This document shows positions 7,711 to 10,060 of a stretch of DNA of 10,060 nt, piece by piece. The stretch comes from Larix sibirica (taxonomy: Eukaryota; Streptophyta; Pinopsida; Pinales; Pinaceae). Each line of letters opens with the position of its first letter. Position 1 is the stretch's first letter. The position numbers and the translations under genes were made by a program. The notes beneath the pieces are model-generated. The model had not been told where the DNA came from. It saw only the letters and a list, made by a program, of their open reading frames with translations, and made no database searches. Location of the stretch: positions 1 to 10,060 of the forward strand of contig NWUY0300019772.1 of the NCBI GenBank assembly GCA_004151065.3, read 5' to 3'.

Positions 7711-8549
7711 CTAAATGTCTTCCACCTGAACCTTCTCGCTATTTCCGTAACTGGGAGTTGCACCATGCAAAACAATGGTGTTATGATTGACAATGTTCAT
7801 CCGAGGAGAGTCGGTCCCTTGACCAGAAAGGAGGGAAATGATAGAAGATAATTTGTTGTTCATGAGCTCCAGTTTGAAACGTAGGTCCTCCATATTACGG
7901 TGATTCTCAAACACCATGTCACAAAGAGCATGAACTATTGTAGAATTCACCCCATAATCCAACGAATTAGATGCGTTGGAATATGCAAAGAGAGGCGAGC
8001 ATAGATTCTCCTATCGAAGCAGCAGTCCCTCCTAAGGCGAAAGGGGAGGCATATGTTCCTCATAACCTAATGACCAGCTAGAAGTGTCAAACCATTCCAC
8101 CAAACATAACCTAATGAACAACTAGAAGCATCACTAACATAATGGCTCACCATATCCTCAGAAGATGACTGAGCGTTGGAAATTTCAGAGCCAGGTGGAG
8201 AAGTCGGGGCCTCCCAAGCTCGAACATGACCCCCACGTCCATGACGAGAGCGACCACGCAGCTTAAGAATAGGCATTCACTGGAACCAGAACAAGTCGAA
8301 AGCAACATCTTCAATATCATCCTGAGGATTTATAGCTAACTCGGGAGGCTGGCTGGAATGTACGATAGCAACAGGATTTCCCAACCATAAGTACACCATC
8401 ACATTTGTAGAGGAAATGCACACAAGTCCAGGCAGCCAAATCCATCTCAAATTCGGAGGAATCATGTCACACAGAGAGGAAATTAACTCCATTTGCCTTG
8501 ACCAGCACAAAAGTGCATGAAAGGACGAAGCATTAAACACCAGAACCAA
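7711..8549 (-). pseudogene. Unrecognised coding remnant carried by the insertion
   Basis: I do not recognise the family. One frame runs from about 8549 to 8067 with a single TGA at 8279-8277. It contains PPNLRWIWLPGLVCISS, QPPELAINPQDDIEDVAFDL, then an Arg/Gly-rich basic patch LRGRSRHGRGGHVRAW, then a Ser-rich acidic stretch. It then shifts frame at a 44-bp tandem duplication and continues as SLGYEEHMPPLSP, TAG, EGLLLR, TAG (8013-8011), and an open tail to 7711 containing NSLDYGVNSTIVHALCDMVF, a probable helix ENHRNMEDLRFKLELMNNKL and the end EKVQVEDI. The order (globular part, RG-rich patch, disordered linker, short coiled-coil-like C-terminus) would suit a nucleic-acid-binding element protein, but that is inference. 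The start lies beyond the 5' truncation. Called as a pseudogene because of at least three stops and one frameshift. Confidence 0.6.
8061..8133. repeat. 44-bp tandem duplication causing a frameshift
   Basis: CATAACCTAATGACCAGCTA at 8061-8080 recurs as CATAACCTAATGAACAACTA at 8105-8124. Over the 29 bases compared, 25 agree at an offset of 44. Because 44 is not a multiple of three, the duplication moves the minus-strand reading frame of the insertion's pseudogene, giving two versions of the peptide SLGY in different frames. Confidence 0.8.
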
Positions 8550-8688
8550 CTAAAAACACAAAGCTAGGACCCATCATTAAAACAAGCTCGTGAACTGGGA
8601 ATATAATGAGGAATATGCTCCCACTTTCCCAGCCTCACCGCCCTCCACATAATCCACATCATATGTTGTCTGTGACCCCATCCGATGA

Positions 8689-8707
8689 GACAACTTTAGG
8701 TATTGTT
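8689..8707. repeat. Right copy of 19-bp target-site duplication
   Basis: Exact copy of 7445-7463. Directly after it the interrupted right arm of the palindrome resumes with GTTTGGTAATAATAG, which pairs with the left arm near 7200-7217. Confidence 0.9.
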
Positions 8708-8835
8708 GTTTGGTAATAATAGATAAGATAAGATGTTTTAGGTATTACTGTTTGGTTCAATATAGACATGATAAGATGGTCTTTATTATGCATTTTTTTT
8801 ATAATTTCAAATAGACATATACCAAATAGTATTAT

Positions 8836-9517
8836 TTATGTGTTGAAAATTGTATATAGTTTTGTATATCTTTTTTTAACTAAAACGGTTAAAATATATT
8901 GAAAAAATAGAAAAAATGTTTGAGTCGTGGCTGAGGCCAAATCCGACTGAATACATTATTCGAGTAATCTGAATGAATTTTGTTCTGAGATCTGACTACT
9001 TCTCAATTCAATATTCATAAATGAACTACTTCTTTCATATGGCTATATTGTGGTGGAAATTTAATGAAATCTGTGAAATAACTACTGAGTGACAAATTCT
9101 TTTGTGTGTTGAGTTCGATTATGCAAATTCTTTGCATAAATCTTTTCAAACATGGGATTCATTTGGTAGTATGACTTGCTGGGTATCAATTTTGTTGCTC
9201 GGTGATCAACACTCTTCACAATCCGTCCCACAATTATCCTGTAAAATGAAAATTGAATTTGTATCCAATTCTTGTTGTGCTCTGCATTCATCTTTGCAAA
9301 GTTTCTTTGTCCGTTGGAGGGTTTCCTTGCTAAGTACCGGTATCGATGTCAGGTAGTCGACAATTGTTTCATCCTTTCCACATGTGTGTTGTGAGATTGA
9401 CGACCAATTAGATGATTACTTGACGGATAATTCTCATTTTGAATGCCAATTTTTTGTTGAATGCTTATCGTTCTGGGTGCCAGAGGTCTTGCAGGGCCTG
9501 CGAATTGTGATATGATC
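8836..9517. other. Spacer or 3' tail of the right-hand LINE remnant, no gene seen
   Basis: This stretch follows, on the minus strand, the stop codon of the RNase H remnant at 9518, so it may include its 3' untranslated sequence. Bases 8836-8930 are AT-rich. Short open frames occur on both strands (for example minus 9291-9082 and 9549-9349), but they lack family motifs, and one overlaps the RNase H end in another frame. No poly(A) tail or target duplication was found that would mark the element's end. Confidence 0.45.
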
Positions 9518-10060
9518 TCAGGGAATGTGATGGTGGTTCGTTTCCCCACTTGAAAATTCGATCATTCCAAGTGCAAAACTGGTTGCTACTTTTGCTTCCA
9601 CATATGATTCATGATTCAAGCTTCTTACGATATGAAATGCTTAAAAGAGTTCACAATTTGTTGAATCCGACGTATTATCCTATCAATTGCTAGGTTGTTG
9701 TAGTATGTGAGTGAATTGAAATCCTTGATGATGATGAGAGAGTCTCCAAATACCTGTAGATTTTCGATTTAATTTTTATTTTTAGCGATTTGGAAACCTT
9801 TTATAAGAGCTAATTCCTCTGCTAAATTGTTTGAACATATTCCCAATCCCCATCTGTATCTAGTTCGCAATGATCCTCTGTCGAATAGTAAGACCCCCCC
9901 TGCTCTTGCCAAACCGGGATTTCTTTTGGACGCATCGTCGAAGAGCAGGCTATCCATTGGCTGGTTGTTTCTCCAAGCTTGAAAATCGAAGTTGGATAGT
10001 CTGATTTGCCAGAGTGGAAGCTTCCGACATTTTGAGTCTATTTCTTTTATGGGATTTGAA
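9518..10060 (-). pseudogene. RNase H domain remnant, second lineage, runs off the window
   Basis: LINE ORF2-type (RVT_3) RNase H. The frame enters from the window edge with LPLWQIRLSNFDFQAWRNNQ, then LLFDDASKRNPGLARAGGVL (first catalytic Asp present), YRWGLGICSNNLAEELALIK (catalytic Glu present), TAA at 9771-9769, and VFGDSLIIIKDF (second Asp present). A one-base shift near 9630 leads into FHIVRSLNHESYVEAKVATS, where the usual N-H-E-A-D reads N-H-E-S-Y, so the last catalytic Asp is lost. The protein ends GETNHHHIP, TGA at 9520-9518. Only one internal stop and one frameshift in about 180 codons means it is younger or better preserved than the RNase H remnant at 1726-2275, and its motifs differ enough to be another lineage. 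The reverse transcriptase would lie right of the window. Confidence 0.9.

Larger units (their letters stand above)
7464..8688 (-). mobile_element. 1225-bp retroposed insertion inside the foldback element
   Basis: This block lies between perfect 19-bp direct repeats and interrupts the right arm of the palindrome, whose sequence resumes at 8708. Read on the minus strand it starts abruptly at 8688, carries a broken reading frame (about 8549-7711) followed by about 250 bases of AT-rich 3' sequence, and ends in CTTAATAAA next to the target duplication. A variable-length duplication of 19 bp, an abrupt 5' end and an adenine-rich 3' end with AATAAA fit LINE-type target-primed insertion of a 5'-truncated RNA. 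The A tail is only a few bases long, perhaps shortened with age. It could be a truncated LINE or non-LTR element, or a processed transcript of another element. Confidence 0.85.
7098..8830. mobile_element. Palindromic foldback/MITE-like element, split by an insertion
   Basis: The left arm 7098-7300 is the reverse complement of 7378-7463 joined to 8708-8830. Without the inserted block the element is about 489 bp: two arms of about 205 bp around a loop of about 77 bp. The ends read GCTATTTGGTTTATGTCTATTT on the left and, on the opposite strand, ACTATTTGGTATATGTCTAT on the right, with 20 of 22 bases agreeing over the outermost 22. The arms share further long blocks, such as CACCTAAAACATCTTATCAT at 7180-7199 against its near reverse complement near 8728-8747. 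ATTAT flanks both ends (7093-7097 and 8831-8835) and may be the target duplication, although AT-rich chance is possible. No transposase frame is present, so it would have been non-autonomous. I cannot name the superfamily. Confidence 0.85.

Noticed and set aside
7488-7793. Minus-strand open frame of 101 codons at the end of the insertion
   Set aside because: It overlaps the tail of the insertion's coding remnant in another frame and runs into AT-rich 3' sequence; its composition is hydrophobic from T-rich DNA.
9102-9356. Plus-strand open frame of 84 codons and the minus-strand frame opposite it
   Set aside because: Neither strand shows a motif or family resemblance; the region is better explained as 3' tail or spacer beside the RNase H remnant.
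1-10060. CRISPR array, bacterial operon, tRNA or rRNA gene, LTR pair
   Set aside because: No regularly spaced repeats with spacers, no cloverleaf or rRNA core motifs, and no long direct terminal repeats with TG...CA ends were seen; the content is plant nuclear repeat DNA.

Overview
The window looks like intergenic DNA from a large, repeat-rich seed-plant nuclear genome, possibly a conifer. That rests on AT-rich spacers, no compact gene spacing, and decayed retroelement genes of plant type: DUF4283-zinc-knuckle LINE ORF1 (gag-like) proteins and RVT_3-type RNase H ends of LINE ORF2. The lineage is an inference. I find no intact gene; all recognisable coding sequence is pseudogenic and belongs to mobile elements.

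Layout, left to right. Bases 1-536 are an AT-rich flank. Bases 537-1678 (minus) hold a broken, unrecognised coding region ending in a coiled-coil-like tail. Bases 1726-2275 (minus) are a degenerate RNase H domain split by an ATT microsatellite. Bases 2276-3589 are mostly AT-rich spacer with one old direct repeat. Two DUF4283/zinc-knuckle ORF1 pseudogenes from different subfamilies then lie tail to tail: plus strand 3590-4510 (perhaps to about 4941) and minus strand 6551-4851. The 5' end of the minus copy lies in a recent 233-bp tandem duplication (6422-6890).

The clearest structural event is at 7098-8830. A palindromic foldback/MITE-like element of about 489 bp, with arms of about 205 bp, is split by a 1225-bp insertion (7464-8688). 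The insertion is flanked by a perfect 19-bp target-site duplication. It is a minus-strand retroposed fragment with an AATAAA at its 3' end and a broken reading frame of unknown family. One frameshift in that frame is explained by a 44-bp tandem duplication. To the right lies a spacer or LINE 3' tail (8836-9517), then a second, better preserved RNase H remnant (9518-10060, minus) that runs off the window.

The genes do not form an operon or pathway. The window is a record of successive insertion, nesting, tandem duplication and point decay.
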